DNA of 64,000 nucleotides from Clostridia bacterium (GCA_029098305.1 JAQXOB010000050.1:1-64000), one strand, 5' to 3'. Counted from the stretch's first letter, positions 33,098 through 42,592 are shown. Notes: generated from the letters alone by a model not told the origin. Translations and numbers: made by a program.

Positions 33098-33210
33098 AAG
33101 CCGTATTTTTCGCTTGATGTTTAACTTAAATACATAGCAACAGCGAAAAAAGGCATAACAGTATTTTTTACGCACACTATGTGCATCGTGTGCAAAAAGG
33201 AGAAAACACA

Positions 33211-34347
33211 ATGGCTGACAAAAGAGATTACTATGAAGTCCTTGGCGTGGCAAAGGGTGCATCAGAGGACGAGATAAAAAAAGCCTATCGTCAAATGGCA
33301 AAAAAATATCATCCTGACCTGAACCCGGGCAACAAGGATGCTGAGGCAAAATTTAAAGAAGTAAATGAAGCTTATGAGGTTCTCTCCGATAGTGACAAAC
33401 GCAGTAGGTATGACCAGTTTGGCCATGCAGGTGTAGACCCCAACTTTGGCGGTGGCAATCCTTATGGCGGATATGGTCAGGAAGTGGATTTTGGCGATAT
33501 ATTTAATAGCTTTTTCGGAGGATTCGGCTCACGCAGACAAGCCAACCCAAACGCACCACGCCGTGGTAGCGATGCAGAGGTTAGCATATCTATCGACTTT
33601 GAAGAAGCCGCAAAAGGTTGCAAAAAGACTGTCACCTATAAGGTGGTTTCCACTTGCAGTGAATGTAACGGTTCAGGTGCCAGAGCAGGCACATCACCAA
33701 AAGTCTGCACAGTGTGCCATGGTACAGGTAGCGTAAAAGTTAATCAAAGAACTATGTTTGGCGTGATGCAGACATCACGCACTTGTGATAGCTGTCGAGG
33801 AAAGGGCAAGATAATCGAAAAAGTCTGCCTGAAGTGTAACGGCAGTGGACATATGAACAGCAGTAACTCTGTAGAAATAACGATACCGGCAGGCATAAAC
33901 GATGGCCAGATACTAAAAGTAGGTGGACGTGGCAATGCCGGAATAAACGGAGGCCCTGCAGGTGATTTGCACGTATATGTAACAGTACGTCCACATCCTA
34001 TATATGAGCGCAAGGGCGATGACGTATGGTGCGATATACCGATCACATTTACACAGGCTGCTCTCGGTGCAGATATCACAGTGCCTACACTTGATGGCAA
34101 GGTAAGCTATTCTGTGCACGAGTCCACTCAGCCCGGAGATATCTTTAAGCTAAAGGGCAGAGGTATACCTCATATAAATGGTAGAGGTAGAGGAGATCAG
34201 TACATTAGAGTTACTATAGATGTACCAAAGAACCTCTCAAAATCTCAAAAGGAAATTCTAAAAGAGTTTGAAAAGGCTTTGAGTGAAAAAAATTACCACA
34301 AACGCACGTCGTTCTTTGAAAAACTAAAAAAAGTTTTTAATGAATAA
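33211..34347 (+). CDS. dnaJ: Chaperone DnaJ (Hsp40)
   Basis: The 378-residue co-chaperone stimulates the DnaK ATPase. It has a J-domain with HPD ([10 protein letters not shown] near 34-43), a Gly-rich stretch (about 78-115) and a zinc-binding domain. Four CxxCxGxG motifs are present ([32 protein letters not shown]). The C-terminal substrate-binding domain follows. I chose the ATG at 33211 because AAAGGAG is 9 bases upstream and it gives the family start. Confidence 0.98.
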   Translation: MADKRDYYEVLGVAKGASEDEIKKAYRQMAKKYHPDLNPGNKDAEAKFKEVNEAYEVLSDSDKRSRYDQFGHAGVDPNFGGGNPYGGYGQEVDFGDIFNSFFGGFGSRRQANPNAPRRGSDAEVSISIDFEEAAKGCKKTVTYKVVSTCSECNGSGARAGTSPKVCTVCHGTGSVKVNQRTMFGVMQTSRTCDSCRGKGKIIEKVCLKCNGSGHMNSSNSVEITIPAGINDGQILKVGGRGNAGINGGPAGDLHVYVTVRPHPIYERKGDDVWCDIPITFTQAALGADITVPTLDGKVSYSVHESTQPGDIFKLKGRGIPHINGRGRGDQYIRVTIDVPKNLSKSQKEILKEFEKALSEKNYHKRTSFFEKLKKVFNE

Positions 34348-34363
34348 TTTAATATTTTGAGTT

Positions 34364-34397
34364 AAAAGGGGCTTTGCATATAAAGCCTCTTTTTTTA
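34364..34397 (+). terminator. Terminator of the heat-shock operon
   Basis: AAAAGGGGCTTT pairs with AAAGCCTCTTTT and is followed by a long T-run. Confidence 0.9.
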
Positions 34398-34410
34398 TGA
34401 ATTATGCTAA

Positions 34411-34439
34411 TTTACAAATAAATCATTATGGTGTATAAT
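34411..34439 (+). promoter_or_regulatory. Promoter of the riboswitch-controlled lipoprotein gene
   Basis: TTTACA and TATAAT are separated by 17 bases. The predicted transcript would start at about 34446, exactly at the first stem of the riboswitch. Confidence 0.75.
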
Positions 34440-34445
34440 ACCAAA

Positions 34446-34609
34446 TGCATCTGAGGAAGTGAGTGAGAATCTCACACGAGCACGTCGCCGTGTGTTGCTT
34501 TTTATTATGCTTAGCTCTTGCACATTGCCGCAAAATGTGGACAAGCCATTGAAAAATGAATTTTTGAGAAGGCGGGCTGAGCTGCAACAAGTCGAAATAT
34601 TCAGATGCA
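34446..34609 (+). ncRNA. Cobalamin riboswitch
   Basis: A closing stem of nine perfect pairs, TGCATCTGA (34446-34454) / TCAGATGCA (34601-34609), encloses a region with cobalamin-aptamer hallmarks. There is a GGAAGTGAGTGAGAATCTCAC segment near 34456-34476, a CGCC-containing core near 34485-34495, and a 3-prime GAAGGCGGG and AACAAGTCGAAATATTC segment resembling the B12 box. The GCCACTG-type core is divergent (GCCGTGTG). The expression platform should lie in 34610-34700, where GTCCTA and TGGGAC could pair. The downstream gene encodes a transcobalamin-like DUF4430 lipoprotein, which supports the call. The whole 34348-34701 gap is accounted for by terminator, promoter and riboswitch. Confidence 0.78.
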
Positions 34610-34701
34610 AAAAAGTGTCCTATTTTTTATATTATTATGCTGCGAGTGCCGGCTGGATTGGGACAATATTAAAATAACAAATAAGGAGCGTACGAAAAGG
34701 T

Positions 34702-35196
34702 ATGAAAAAGACAAGCTTAAAAAAATCCTTGTCGCTTATCCTTTGCACAGTGCTCATTGCGGCAACAGCACTTTTTGCAGGCGGATGTGGTGACAAAAAC
34801 AAAGACGATACTAATTCTGTAGTATCAACAGTAAGCACACAGCTAGAGGTAGCTAGCGCAGAGGAAGAGCCACAAAGCGATGTTAGCGGTGTGATGGTAA
34901 TCGGCAATGGTAACAAGACATTTGGCTTTACAGTGTCGGGTTCTGATGGCGAGAAAAAAGCATTTGAAGTACACACAGACCAAGTTACAGTTGGCGATGC
35001 CTTGATAGAGGTTGACCTCATTGATGGTGAACAAGGTCCATATGGCCTTTATGTAAAGACTGTAAACGGTGAGACATTCGATTATGACAAAGACGGCAAA
35101 TACTGGGCTTTCTATGTAAACGATGAATATGCCTTGACCGGTGTAGAGTCTACTAATATTGAAGAAGGCGTTGAGTATTCTTTCCGTTTAGAATAA
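34702..35196 (+). CDS. DUF4430 (transcobalamin-like) lipoprotein
   Basis: The 164-residue lipoprotein has a lipobox ending in Cys29 (LFAGGC) and an acidic linker. A DUF4430 domain of about 110 residues follows, ending YWAFYVNDEYALTGVEST and GVEYSFRLE. DUF4430 resembles the C-terminal domain of eukaryotic transcobalamin and intrinsic factor. With the cobalamin riboswitch upstream, I infer that it captures cobalamin or a corrinoid at the cell surface. No B12 transporter genes are adjacent. It is a single-gene unit with its own promoter and terminator. Confidence 0.85.
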   Translation: MKKTSLKKSLSLILCTVLIAATALFAGGCGDKNKDDTNSVVSTVSTQLEVASAEEEPQSDVSGVMVIGNGNKTFGFTVSGSDGEKKAFEVHTDQVTVGDALIEVDLIDGEQGPYGLYVKTVNGETFDYDKDGKYWAFYVNDEYALTGVESTNIEEGVEYSFRLE

Positions 35197-35213
35197 TAAT
35201 TTAATAAAAAAAT

Positions 35214-35267
35214 AAAAGCAGACCATTGCAAGCTTGATTTTTAGCTTTGCGTTGGTCTGCGTTTTTA
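35214..35267. terminator. Terminator between convergent genes
   Basis: GCAGACCA (35218-35225) pairs with TGGTCTGC (35253-35260), followed by GTTTTT. A-rich sequence on the left makes it usable from the other strand too. Confidence 0.85.
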
Positions 35268-35273
35268 TGCTAT

Positions 35274-35825
35274 TTATGATGGTACCATTGTCTTTTGCGT
35301 TAACTCAGAGAGTGTGCCTTCATAGATGAGCTGTAGCTCGTTATGATGTGCAAAATCCATGGGCTGATATAGTGATGCAGGTTTTTTTAAGGTTAGCGCA
35401 CCACTGACCTCCAAAACCTCTGCCACAAAGTGCGAGCAGAAGTATTTGTCCTTTTGCTTCGATTCATGACCAAAAAAACAGTACAGCGTGCCCAGAAGAT
35501 TGTATTTGATTCGTTTCACATCATTGCGTTTTTCGTAGCTCTCTAAGGTGCTTGCAATATTGCTATACACTTTGTCATCTACACTTATTTTGAATAGTGC
35601 GCAGGGCTCTTTTCCGTTTTTTGCCATAACTCCTTCGCAGATATTTTCTCTGATAAAACCCGCCGGCAGTGGCAGTGACGGATAAATTCTGGCAAAGCTG
35701 TATAGACTTTGACAATCTGAATCAAGTCCGATAGAAGTATGTGTGTATTTTGCACGTGTCAGCACCTTTATCATTCGAGAAAAATACGAATTAGAACGCA
35801 TGAGTAATATATATACATCTTTCAT
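35274..35825 (-). CDS. Permuted NlpC/P60-like (YiiX-type) papain-fold protein
   Basis: The 183-residue protein has the circularly permuted order of the YiiX/LRAT-type NlpC/P60 superfamily: catalytic-type His29 in KYTHTSIGL first, then Cys130 in YFCSHFVAEVL. No signal peptide is visible, so it is probably cytoplasmic. Relatives are amidases, thioesterases or acyltransferases, and the substrate here is unknown. It lies just downstream of trmL on the same strand. Confidence 0.75.
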   Translation of the reverse strand: MKDVYILLMRSNSYFSRMIKVLTRAKYTHTSIGLDSDCQSLYSFARIYPSLPLPAGFIRENICEGVMAKNGKEPCALFKISVDDKVYSNIASTLESYEKRNDVKRIKYNLLGTLYCFFGHESKQKDKYFCSHFVAEVLEVSGALTLKKPASLYQPMDFAHHNELQLIYEGTLSELTQKTMVPS

Positions 35826-35847
35826 TTTCTTAAAACTCCTGTGTATT

Positions 35848-36348
35848 TTATACTTCCCATTTATATTCTCTTAATTCACCTTTGCATTTTAACTCGGGAT
35901 AGTTCCATTGGCGCAAAATTTCATAAACGCCGATTGCAACCGAATTAGATAGATTAAGACTGCGTGCATCATCTATCATTGGTATACGAACTGTGAATTC
36001 AGGATTGTCATGCAAAAGATTTTCAGGCAAGCCTTTTGTCTCTTTGCCAAAAACGATATATGCACCATCGGGATATTCTACCTCTGTGTATATTTTGGGT
36101 GCTTTTGTAGAAAAATAGAAGTAAGGACCGCTTGTTTTCTCAAAAAAATCCTCAAGGTTTTCATAATATGTGATATCAAGCATATTCCAATAATCAAGAC
36201 CGGCTCTTTTGAGGTGTTTATCGTCTATTTCAAAGCCAATTGGCTTCACTATATGCAGAGAGGCGCCTGTGGCAGCACAAGTGCGTGCTACGTTGCCTGT
36301 ATTTTGCGGTATTTCCGGTTCTACCATAACAATATTTAACTGTTTCAT
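35848..36348 (-). CDS. trmL: tRNA (cytidine/uridine34-2-O)-methyltransferase TrmL
   Basis: The 166-residue SPOUT enzyme methylates the 2-prime hydroxyl of the wobble nucleotide in certain leucine tRNAs. Motifs are EPEIPQNTGNVARTCAATG (8-26), YIVFGKETKGLP and the knot segment RSLNLSNSVAIGVYE. I chose the ATG at 36348 because AAGGAAG lies 9 bases upstream, rather than a closer ATG two codons earlier. Confidence 0.94.
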   Translation of the reverse strand: MKQLNIVMVEPEIPQNTGNVARTCAATGASLHIVKPIGFEIDDKHLKRAGLDYWNMLDITYYENLEDFFEKTSGPYFYFSTKAPKIYTEVEYPDGAYIVFGKETKGLPENLLHDNPEFTVRIPMIDDARSLNLSNSVAIGVYEILRQWNYPELKCKGELREYKWEV

Positions 36349-36460
36349 TATCATTTACTTCCTTGACTAAATACTAATAAAAAAGGGGACACTAAATATG
36401 GACTGTGATTCATTATATATTGCAGCAAATAAAGCTTTAACTATATGGAGGGTGTTTATC

Positions 36461-36634
36461 ATGGCTAAAAATACAATGAGCATAATAAAAGGTGTGGCAA
36501 CAGGCCTTGCTGTTGGCATGGCTGTGGGATATGTGGGTAATATGGCACAATCCAACAAGAAGGAAACCAAAAAGCTTGCCAAAAAGGCTGCCACTACCAT
36601 CACCGGTATGATGAGTAACTTTGTTAAAGGCTGA
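36461..36634 (+). CDS. Small YtxH-like membrane protein
   Basis: The 57-residue protein has a single Gly/Ala-rich hydrophobic helix (about 9-30, GVATGLAVGMAVGYVG) and then a Lys-rich amphipathic tail ending in FVKG. GGAGGG precedes the ATG at 36461. The layout is like small YtxH-type or protein-stabilising membrane peptides, but no function is established. A strong terminator follows. Confidence 0.75.
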   Translation: MAKNTMSIIKGVATGLAVGMAVGYVGNMAQSNKKETKKLAKKAATTITGMMSNFVKG

Positions 36635-36650
36635 TTTTTATTATCTTATT

Positions 36651-36694
36651 AAGAAATCGAAGCTTGCATAATGCACTTCGGTTTCTTTTTTTAT
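36651..36694. terminator. Terminator between convergent genes
   Basis: AAGAAATCGAAG (36651-36662) pairs with CTTCGGTTTCTT (36676-36687), followed by a T-run, between the YtxH-like gene and tatD. Confidence 0.9.
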
Positions 36695-37452
36695 TTTTCC
36701 AGTCCAAAAAGCTCACAGCCGTTGTTATATGTTATCTCCAGCAGTTCGCTGATAGACATTCCTCTGGCTTCGGCAATTTTTGCCGCCGTGTAGGTGATAT
36801 ACTCTGAGTTGCACCTTTTGCCTCTGAATGGTACAGGTGTCATATACGGTGCATCTGTTTCGAGAGTTAATCTATCCAACGGTACTTCTATGGCAGATTG
36901 CAGTGGCTTTTTTGCGTTTTTAAATGTAACGGCACCGCCTAAACTGATGTACATACCAAGATCAATAACCTCTTTCAGCATCTCTACACTGCCTGAGAAG
37001 CAATGTAGCAATCCCTTCGGTCTGTGTTTTTTTAACAATGCCAGTGTATCGCCATGTGCCTCTCTATCGTGCACAACTACCGGCATATCAAGCTCATTGG
37101 CAAGGATAAGTTGCTCTTCAAATATTTTTAGCTGTAGGTCTTTTGGTGTAAAGTCGTAATAATAGTCTAAGCCTATTTCGCCTATTGCTCTTACATTTTT
37201 GTTTTTGCAAAGATTAGCTATCTGTTCAATATAACCCTCGCCAGCTTTGTCACATTCATGCGGATGAAATCCCACCGCTGCCTTAATAAATGGATATTTT
37301 TCTGAAAGCTTTATCGAGTATAGCGATGTTTCCAGGTCTGTGCCATTATTCATAATATAAGCCACACCATTTTGATTTATTTTTGTGAGAAGCTCGTGTC
37401 TGTCCTCGTCAAATTGTTCATCATTATAGTGTGCGTGTGCATCAAAAATCAT
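36691..37452 (-). CDS. tatD: TatD-family metal-dependent hydrolase (DNase)
   Basis: The 253-residue TIM-barrel hydrolase has the usual metal ligands: FDAHAHYND (3-11), AIGEIGLDYYYD, VVVHDREAH, LLHCFSG and LETDAPYMTP. TatD enzymes are 3-prime to 5-prime exonucleases involved in DNA repair and tRNA or D-amino acid processing in different species. It is followed upstream on the same strand by apgM at a distance of about 45 bases. Confidence 0.94.
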   Translation of the reverse strand: MIFDAHAHYNDEQFDEDRHELLTKINQNGVAYIMNNGTDLETSLYSIKLSEKYPFIKAAVGFHPHECDKAGEGYIEQIANLCKNKNVRAIGEIGLDYYYDFTPKDLQLKIFEEQLILANELDMPVVVHDREAHGDTLALLKKHRPKGLLHCFSGSVEMLKEVIDLGMYISLGGAVTFKNAKKPLQSAIEVPLDRLTLETDAPYMTPVPFRGKRCNSEYITYTAAKIAEARGMSISELLEITYNNGCELFGLEK

Positions 37453-37497
37453 TTGTCATTCCTGTGCTTTATGATAAAAGCACAATCCTCCGTATGT

Positions 37498-38706
37498 TTA
37501 TTTTAAAAGTCTGGTGATAAGCTCATATCCATGCTCCACCATTATTCCTGTGGATAAGGCGTTTTTCTCGTTAAAAATTTCTACACCGCTATCCTTTTGG
37601 TCATAGCTCTTATATATGAGATATGGCACAGGCTCATTGCTGTGAGTTTTTATAGCAATCGGCGTGGGATGATCAGGACATATCAAGAGTGCATAGTCGC
37701 CTAGCTTTTCGAGGTGATTCACCAGCGGAGTCAGAATTTTTTCATCTATCAGTTCTATGGATCTTATTTTGTTTTGTAATTCTCCACGATGTCCACATTC
37801 ATCCGGTGCTTCTATGTGAATATACACAAAATCTCTGTCACCATCAATTTCTTTAAGTGCTGCATCGAGCTTGCCATCAAAGTTGGTGTCTATATAGCCT
37901 GTAGCTCCATCCACGCAAGGACGATTCATACCTGCACACGTGGCGATTCCTTTTAGCAAATCCACAGCGGAAATGATTGAGCCTTTAAGCCCGAATTTTT
38001 CTTCAAAGCTCTGGAGCTTTGGTGCTGTACCCTCGCCCCAAAACCACACAGAATTGGCTGGTCTTTTGCCGTTTTTGCGTCTTTCTATATTAATTGGATG
38101 ATTGTTAAGCAGGTCATAGCTTTTTTTCATCATTTCATATAGCTTTGATGTGTTTCTGCCTTGCGGAAGATATTCTTTAATTTTTTTGCCTGTGATATCA
38201 TGTGGCGGAGTTATAACGCCGGGTGTGGGATCACCGTTGTTCCACACAAGACAGTGACGATAGCTTATGCCACAATGCAAGGTGAATTCGTCATTATCAA
38301 AATAATTTTTCAAATATTTCACAAGCACTTCAGCCTCGTTTGTACTGATATCGTCGGCACAATAGTCTAATATGGTTTTGTCGTTATAATCACCATCATC
38401 TGAAAGTGTGACAAAGTTGCATCTAAGTGTGACATCAGTTGGCTTTAGCTCTATTCCAATACCTGCCGCTTCAAGTGGAGAACGACCAGTGTAATATTCT
38501 TTGGGATCATAGCCCAAAACAGACAGATTGGCAACATCACTGCCCGGTTTAAAGCCATCCGGCACTGTCTTTGCCATGCCAACCTCAGATTTTCTGGCAA
38601 TTTCATCCATCTTAGGCTTGTGTGCCACTGTCATTGGAGTTTTATTGTCAAGTTCTAAAATGTCACGATCTGCCATTCCGTCACATAAAACTACTATATA
38701 TTTCAT
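37498..38706 (-). CDS. apgM: Cofactor-independent phosphoglycerate mutase, archaeal type
   Basis: The 402-residue enzyme of the alkaline-phosphatase superfamily interconverts 2- and 3-phosphoglycerate in glycolysis. Landmarks are YIVVLCDGMADRD at the start, the SDVANLSVLGYDP nucleophile region (the Ser in GSDVANL), VYIHIEAPDECGHRG and LICPDHPTP. I chose the ATG at 38706 because the family begins with MKYIVVLCDGM; an ATG eight codons upstream has no better ribosome site. Confidence 0.92.
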   Translation of the reverse strand: MKYIVVLCDGMADRDILELDNKTPMTVAHKPKMDEIARKSEVGMAKTVPDGFKPGSDVANLSVLGYDPKEYYTGRSPLEAAGIGIELKPTDVTLRCNFVTLSDDGDYNDKTILDYCADDISTNEAEVLVKYLKNYFDNDEFTLHCGISYRHCLVWNNGDPTPGVITPPHDITGKKIKEYLPQGRNTSKLYEMMKKSYDLLNNHPINIERRKNGKRPANSVWFWGEGTAPKLQSFEEKFGLKGSIISAVDLLKGIATCAGMNRPCVDGATGYIDTNFDGKLDAALKEIDGDRDFVYIHIEAPDECGHRGELQNKIRSIELIDEKILTPLVNHLEKLGDYALLICPDHPTPIAIKTHSNEPVPYLIYKSYDQKDSGVEIFNEKNALSTGIMVEHGYELITRLLK

Positions 38707-38860
38707 ATTAACAAAAACATCTGCAAACATCGTATTTTACTAATGTTTTGCAACCTTTCTTATTTTAAAATACACTTAAACAATAGTATACTACAAAAGC
38801 TCTATCCATATCAACAAAAAAAGAAATTATTAAAAAAATAAATTTTTTTGCTGTAAGCTA

Positions 38861-38889
38861 TTGCCAAAATTGACAATTTATGGTAATAT
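38861..38889 (+). promoter_or_regulatory. Probable spo0A promoter
   Basis: TTGCCA and TAATAT are separated by 17 bases, about 45 bases before the GTG start. A TTGACA (38870-38875) lies in the spacer. No 0A box was noticed. Confidence 0.5.
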
Positions 38890-38934
38890 TAAGTCAACAA
38901 ATAAATCCTTAATAAATTCTTGGAGGTAATTTTC

Positions 38935-39708
38935 GTGGAAAAACTAATTAACGTGCTTATAACAGAAGAAAAATCAGACTTTGAAAAAGAATATGGAAAA
39001 CCAGATAGCTTTGGCATAAATGCAGAATTCTGTAAAAAGGATGGTACCCTACTTATAGAGCAAATAAAACAGAAGAAGCCTGATGTTGTAATTATGGATA
39101 TGTTTATGAGCAGTATGGACAGTGTGGCAGTTTTGAGAACACTCGAAAAGGAATATCTCAAGCAACGTCCGCTCTTTGTGGTAGCATCGGCATTTGACAG
39201 CAATATACTCCAAAAGGAAGTAATGAGCATGGGAGCATCTTATTTTGTGCTAAAACCATATCGTCTTGATAATCTCGTTAACTCTATCAAATACCTGATG
39301 GGTAAAGGTAATGCTGTAGAAAAGGATGAAAAAATAAAGAAAACCGATTCCTTTGGAATGGAGATAAAGGTAACAGAGATTCTTCATGAAATTGGCGTGC
39401 CTGCTCACATAAAGGGTTATCATTATCTTAGAGAAGCTATATTAATGTCAATAGAAAATCCTGACATTATAAACGCAGTTACAAAACAGCTTTATCCATC
39501 TGTAGCCAAAAAGTTTGAAACTACAAGCTCCAGAGTTGAGCGTGCCATACGCCATGCCATAGAGGTGGCTTGGGACAGAGGCGATGTAGATATACTTAAT
39601 TCATATTTCGGCTATACCATACATATTGGCAGAGGCAAGCCAACCAATAGCGAATTTGTCGCTATGATATCTGATAAGCTAAGCCTTCAGATCAAAAATG
39701 CAGGCTGA
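38935..39708 (+). CDS. spo0A: Sporulation master regulator Spo0A
   Basis: The 257-residue response regulator has a receiver domain and the Spo0A DNA-binding domain. The latter is unmistakable: VTEILHEIGVPAHIKGYHYL, SSRVERAIRHAIEVAWDRG and KPTNSEFVAMISDKL. In the receiver, the phosphorylation Asp is present in IMDMFM, a Ser replaces the switch Thr (ASAF), and Lys is present (LKPY). However, the metal-binding Asp-Asp pair near residue 10 reads Glu-Glu (ITEEKSD). The GTG start lies 8 bases after GGAGG. Confidence 0.95.
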   Translation: MEKLINVLITEEKSDFEKEYGKPDSFGINAEFCKKDGTLLIEQIKQKKPDVVIMDMFMSSMDSVAVLRTLEKEYLKQRPLFVVASAFDSNILQKEVMSMGASYFVLKPYRLDNLVNSIKYLMGKGNAVEKDEKIKKTDSFGMEIKVTEILHEIGVPAHIKGYHYLREAILMSIENPDIINAVTKQLYPSVAKKFETTSSRVERAIRHAIEVAWDRGDVDILNSYFGYTIHIGRGKPTNSEFVAMISDKLSLQIKNAG

Positions 39709-39752
39709 TTTTGCAATAAAAACGATGATCATGCTGCTTAGTAATTAAAAAT

Positions 39753-39809
39753 GTAAATTCCCAAGGTAATTTTCCTCCTTTTGTAGTGAAACTTAACTTG
39801 GGAATTTAC
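39753..39809. repeat. Hairpin element, copy 2 of 2
   Basis: GTAAATTCCCAAG (39753-39765) and CTTGGGAATTTAC (39797-39809) are perfect 13-bp inverted repeats, and inner bases extend the stem. The loop includes CCTCCTTTTGTAGTG. It resembles the element at 46-106. It lies 45 bases after the spo0A stop and could serve as its terminator or be a small RNA. Confidence 0.75.
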
Positions 39810-39846
39810 TTTTAATGGCAAAAATTAACAATGATAATTTTTTCTC

Positions 39847-39875
39847 TTGATTTTGAAATAGTCATATGATATCAT
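39847..39875 (+). promoter_or_regulatory. Promoter of the FAD oxidoreductase gene
   Basis: TTGATT and TATCAT are separated by 17 bases, 41 bases upstream of the ATG at 39917. Confidence 0.6.
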
Positions 39876-39916
39876 ATTTTTTGCGATATATTGAATCCAT
39901 CAATGGAGGTAAAAAT

Positions 39917-41482
39917 ATGAAAAAAATAGTAATAATTGGAGCTGGCCCTGCCGGATTGACCGCGGGTGCAGAGCTTTTAAAAGATAATAACGGAGAGTTC
40001 GAAGTTACGATACTTGAAGAGTCAGATGTTTTTGGTGGTATTTCCAGAACAGTACGCTATAATGGCAATAGAATGGATATTGGTGGACACCGCTTTTTCT
40101 CAAAGAGTGACGAGGTTATGAATTGGTGGGCAGATCTTATGCCACTTCAAGGAAAGCCATCGTTTGACGATGCTAAGCTGGGCAGAGAGAAGCCATTAGC
40201 AGATAATGGCCCTGCACCGGATGATGAAGATGTGGTTATGCTTGTGCGTGACCGTGTTTCCAGAATTTATTATCTCAATCACTTCTTTGATTATCCTATC
40301 TCAATGAAGATGCAGACAATAAAGAACATGGGCTTTGGCACAACTGTTGTAGCCGGATTTAGCTATCTCAAGTCTGCTATCTTTAAGAAAAAAGAAACAA
40401 ATCTTGAAAATTTCTATATCAACCGCTTTGGCAAAAAGCTTTATAGTATGTTCTTTGAGGGTTACACAGAAAAGCTCTGGGGCAGACATCCAAGCGAGAT
40501 TTCAGCAGACTGGGGTTCACAGCGTGTAAAGGGACTTTCTATCAGAGCATTGCTCAAGGATATGTTCAACAAAGCATTTGGCAAAAAAGATGCAAAAAAT
40601 GTAGAAACTTCTCTTATAGAGCAGTTCTGGTATCCTAAGTTTGGCCCGGGTCAGCTTTGGGAGCTCACAGCAGACCTCGTAAAAGAGCGTGGTGGTAATA
40701 TCCTCATCAACCATAGTGTTAAGGGTATAGAAATTGCTGATGGAAAGGTAAAATCTGTAACTTGTTCCACACCGGATGGCGAAAAGGTTATCGAGGGAGA
40801 TATCTTTATTTCATCTATGCCTGTAAAAGACCTTGTAGAAGGTATGACCGGTGAGAAGCCTGCTAAAGAGATTGTTGATATAGCATCAGGACTTCCTTAT
40901 CGTGATTTTGTCACAGTTGGCTTGCTGGTGAATAAGCTTAATCTCAAAAATGAAACTGATATCAAAACACTTGGCAATATAGTTCCTGACTGCTGGATTT
41001 ATGTTCAGGAAACTAATGTTAAGCTTGGCAGAATTCAGATATTTAACAACTGGTCACCATATATGGTTAAAAATCCTGAAGAAACTGTATGGATCGGTAT
41101 GGAATACTTCTGTACAGAGGGCGATAGCTTCTGGAATATGAGCGATGACGAGTGCATTAAGTTTGCTGCTGCCGAGCTAGAAAAAATGGGCGTTATCAAG
41201 TCCGGAGATGTTCTTGACTCTCACAGAGAAAGAGTTAAAAAAGCATATCCTGCTTATTTTGACACCTACAAAGATATGGATAAGCTTATTGAAGCACTCA
41301 ATAAGTATGACAACCTATATTGCATAGGCAGAAACGGTCAGCACCGCTACAACAACATGGACCACTCTATGCTCACAGCTATGAGAACAGCAGATGCTAT
41401 TAAATCAGGCAAGTCTGACAAGACAGAAATTTGGAATATCAACAGTGAAAAGGAATATCACGAGACAAAAAGCGAAAGCTAA
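39917..41482 (+). CDS. FAD-dependent amine-oxidase-like oxidoreductase
   Basis: The 521-residue protein has the N-terminal dinucleotide-binding motif [17 protein letters not shown] (6-22) and [19 protein letters not shown]. It also shows the family segment [15 protein letters not shown] and a C-terminal FAD-contacting region ([18 protein letters not shown]). Relatives in this group include UDP-galactopyranose-mutase-like and sugar or lipid oxidoreductases near polysaccharide genes. The substrate is not evident. GGAGG precedes the ATG. It is single, with a hairpin (41522-41548) downstream. Confidence 0.85.
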   Translation: MKKIVIIGAGPAGLTAGAELLKDNNGEFEVTILEESDVFGGISRTVRYNGNRMDIGGHRFFSKSDEVMNWWADLMPLQGKPSFDDAKLGREKPLADNGPAPDDEDVVMLVRDRVSRIYYLNHFFDYPISMKMQTIKNMGFGTTVVAGFSYLKSAIFKKKETNLENFYINRFGKKLYSMFFEGYTEKLWGRHPSEISADWGSQRVKGLSIRALLKDMFNKAFGKKDAKNVETSLIEQFWYPKFGPGQLWELTADLVKERGGNILINHSVKGIEIADGKVKSVTCSTPDGEKVIEGDIFISSMPVKDLVEGMTGEKPAKEIVDIASGLPYRDFVTVGLLVNKLNLKNETDIKTLGNIVPDCWIYVQETNVKLGRIQIFNNWSPYMVKNPEETVWIGMEYFCTEGDSFWNMSDDECIKFAAAELEKMGVIKSGDVLDSHRERVKKAYPAYFDTYKDMDKLIEALNKYDNLYCIGRNGQHRYNNMDHSMLTAMRTADAIKSGKSDKTEIWNINSEKEYHETKSES

Positions 41483-41521
41483 TTAGACTTTTGTGGAAAT
41501 TTAAATAAACAAAATTTTACT

Positions 41522-41548
41522 ACGGGTAGGCATATTATGCTTACCCGT
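41522..41548 (+). terminator. Hairpin after the oxidoreductase gene
   Basis: ACGGGTAGGCAT pairs with ATGCTTACCCGT around a three-base loop. It lacks a clear T-run, so termination is uncertain. Confidence 0.55.
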
Positions 41549-41578
41549 ACAATAATCTAAACAGGGGTAATACCAAAT

Positions 41579-42592
41579 ATGGAACATCGAAAAAAATCCG
41601 ATGACAAGCCTTTGCTTAACGAAAAGGGTATGCTCTCAAGGGAAGGATACTCTATAACTCCTGCTTTGTATAACAGAAGTATGATCAAGCATCATCGTCT
41701 TAGTATACATGAGAGTGACTGTTATTATATCGCTAATCGTCAATTTGGGTTGTATATCGCAATATCAGATCGCACATTGACAGGCTATATCTCAGTTATA
41801 CTGGCAGATTTTGAGCGAGGCACAGTAAAAAGTCGCACATTTACACAGTTTCTTCCGATGGGCGGAATGAGAATGCCGTCGCATCCTCACAAGGGTGAGC
41901 TAAGCTTTTCTAACGAAAAGTGCGGAATGTCCATTGTGTCAGTTGGAATGAAAAAATTTATAAAGTGTGACTTTATAGACTTTTACGATAACAAAAATTT
42001 ATATATAAATCTAATTGTTGATACAGAAGAAAGCGTTTCGTTTTTTTCGTCACAGCAACAGAGCAAAGGAAGTAAGCGATTCCTTTATAATTGCTTCAAT
42101 CCATCTATGACAGCAAAGGGCATTGTGCGTTGTGGTGGCGATGAATACTCTGCAGATTTCGATAGAACCTATGTTTTCCACACGTTTTATAGAGGAACGC
42201 AGACCAGACACAACAGAAATGCATATTTATATGCAAACCATTATCTATCAAATGATAAGCCTTTCTCTATTTGTTTCAGTGACTCGGCATATGTGACCGG
42301 CTCCAGTATGAGCAATGTGGTGATTTATGACGGATATATAAATAAGCTCAACAGAGTGAGAACTATGCAAAAAAACCGTATGAGCAAGCGAAATTTTGTG
42401 TTTGTAGAGCCTGCACATTCGATTAAGCTGGTGTTTACTCCTAACGAAAATCGCCGAGGATTGCCTATGAAAGCAACTTCTTATGACACCACAGTGCTTT
42501 TTGGAAGAATAGAAGGCGATATGTTGCTAGATGATGACACTCCGATCAGCTTTGACCGTCTGCCTGCTATCATGGAAATACCAATAGTATAA
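41579..42592 (+). CDS. DUF2804-like protein
   Basis: The 337-residue protein is beta-rich, without signal peptide or membrane helix. Its C-terminus (VLFGRIEGDMLLDDDTPI) and overall length resemble the DUF2804 family, whose function is unknown. Weak similarity leaves room for error. A CAGGGG site lies about 12 bases before the ATG. It is a single gene between the oxidoreductase and the starch-binding-like protein. Confidence 0.65.
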   Translation: MEHRKKSDDKPLLNEKGMLSREGYSITPALYNRSMIKHHRLSIHESDCYYIANRQFGLYIAISDRTLTGYISVILADFERGTVKSRTFTQFLPMGGMRMPSHPHKGELSFSNEKCGMSIVSVGMKKFIKCDFIDFYDNKNLYINLIVDTEESVSFFSSQQQSKGSKRFLYNCFNPSMTAKGIVRCGGDEYSADFDRTYVFHTFYRGTQTRHNRNAYLYANHYLSNDKPFSICFSDSAYVTGSSMSNVVIYDGYINKLNRVRTMQKNRMSKRNFVFVEPAHSIKLVFTPNENRRGLPMKATSYDTTVLFGRIEGDMLLDDDTPISFDRLPAIMEIPIV

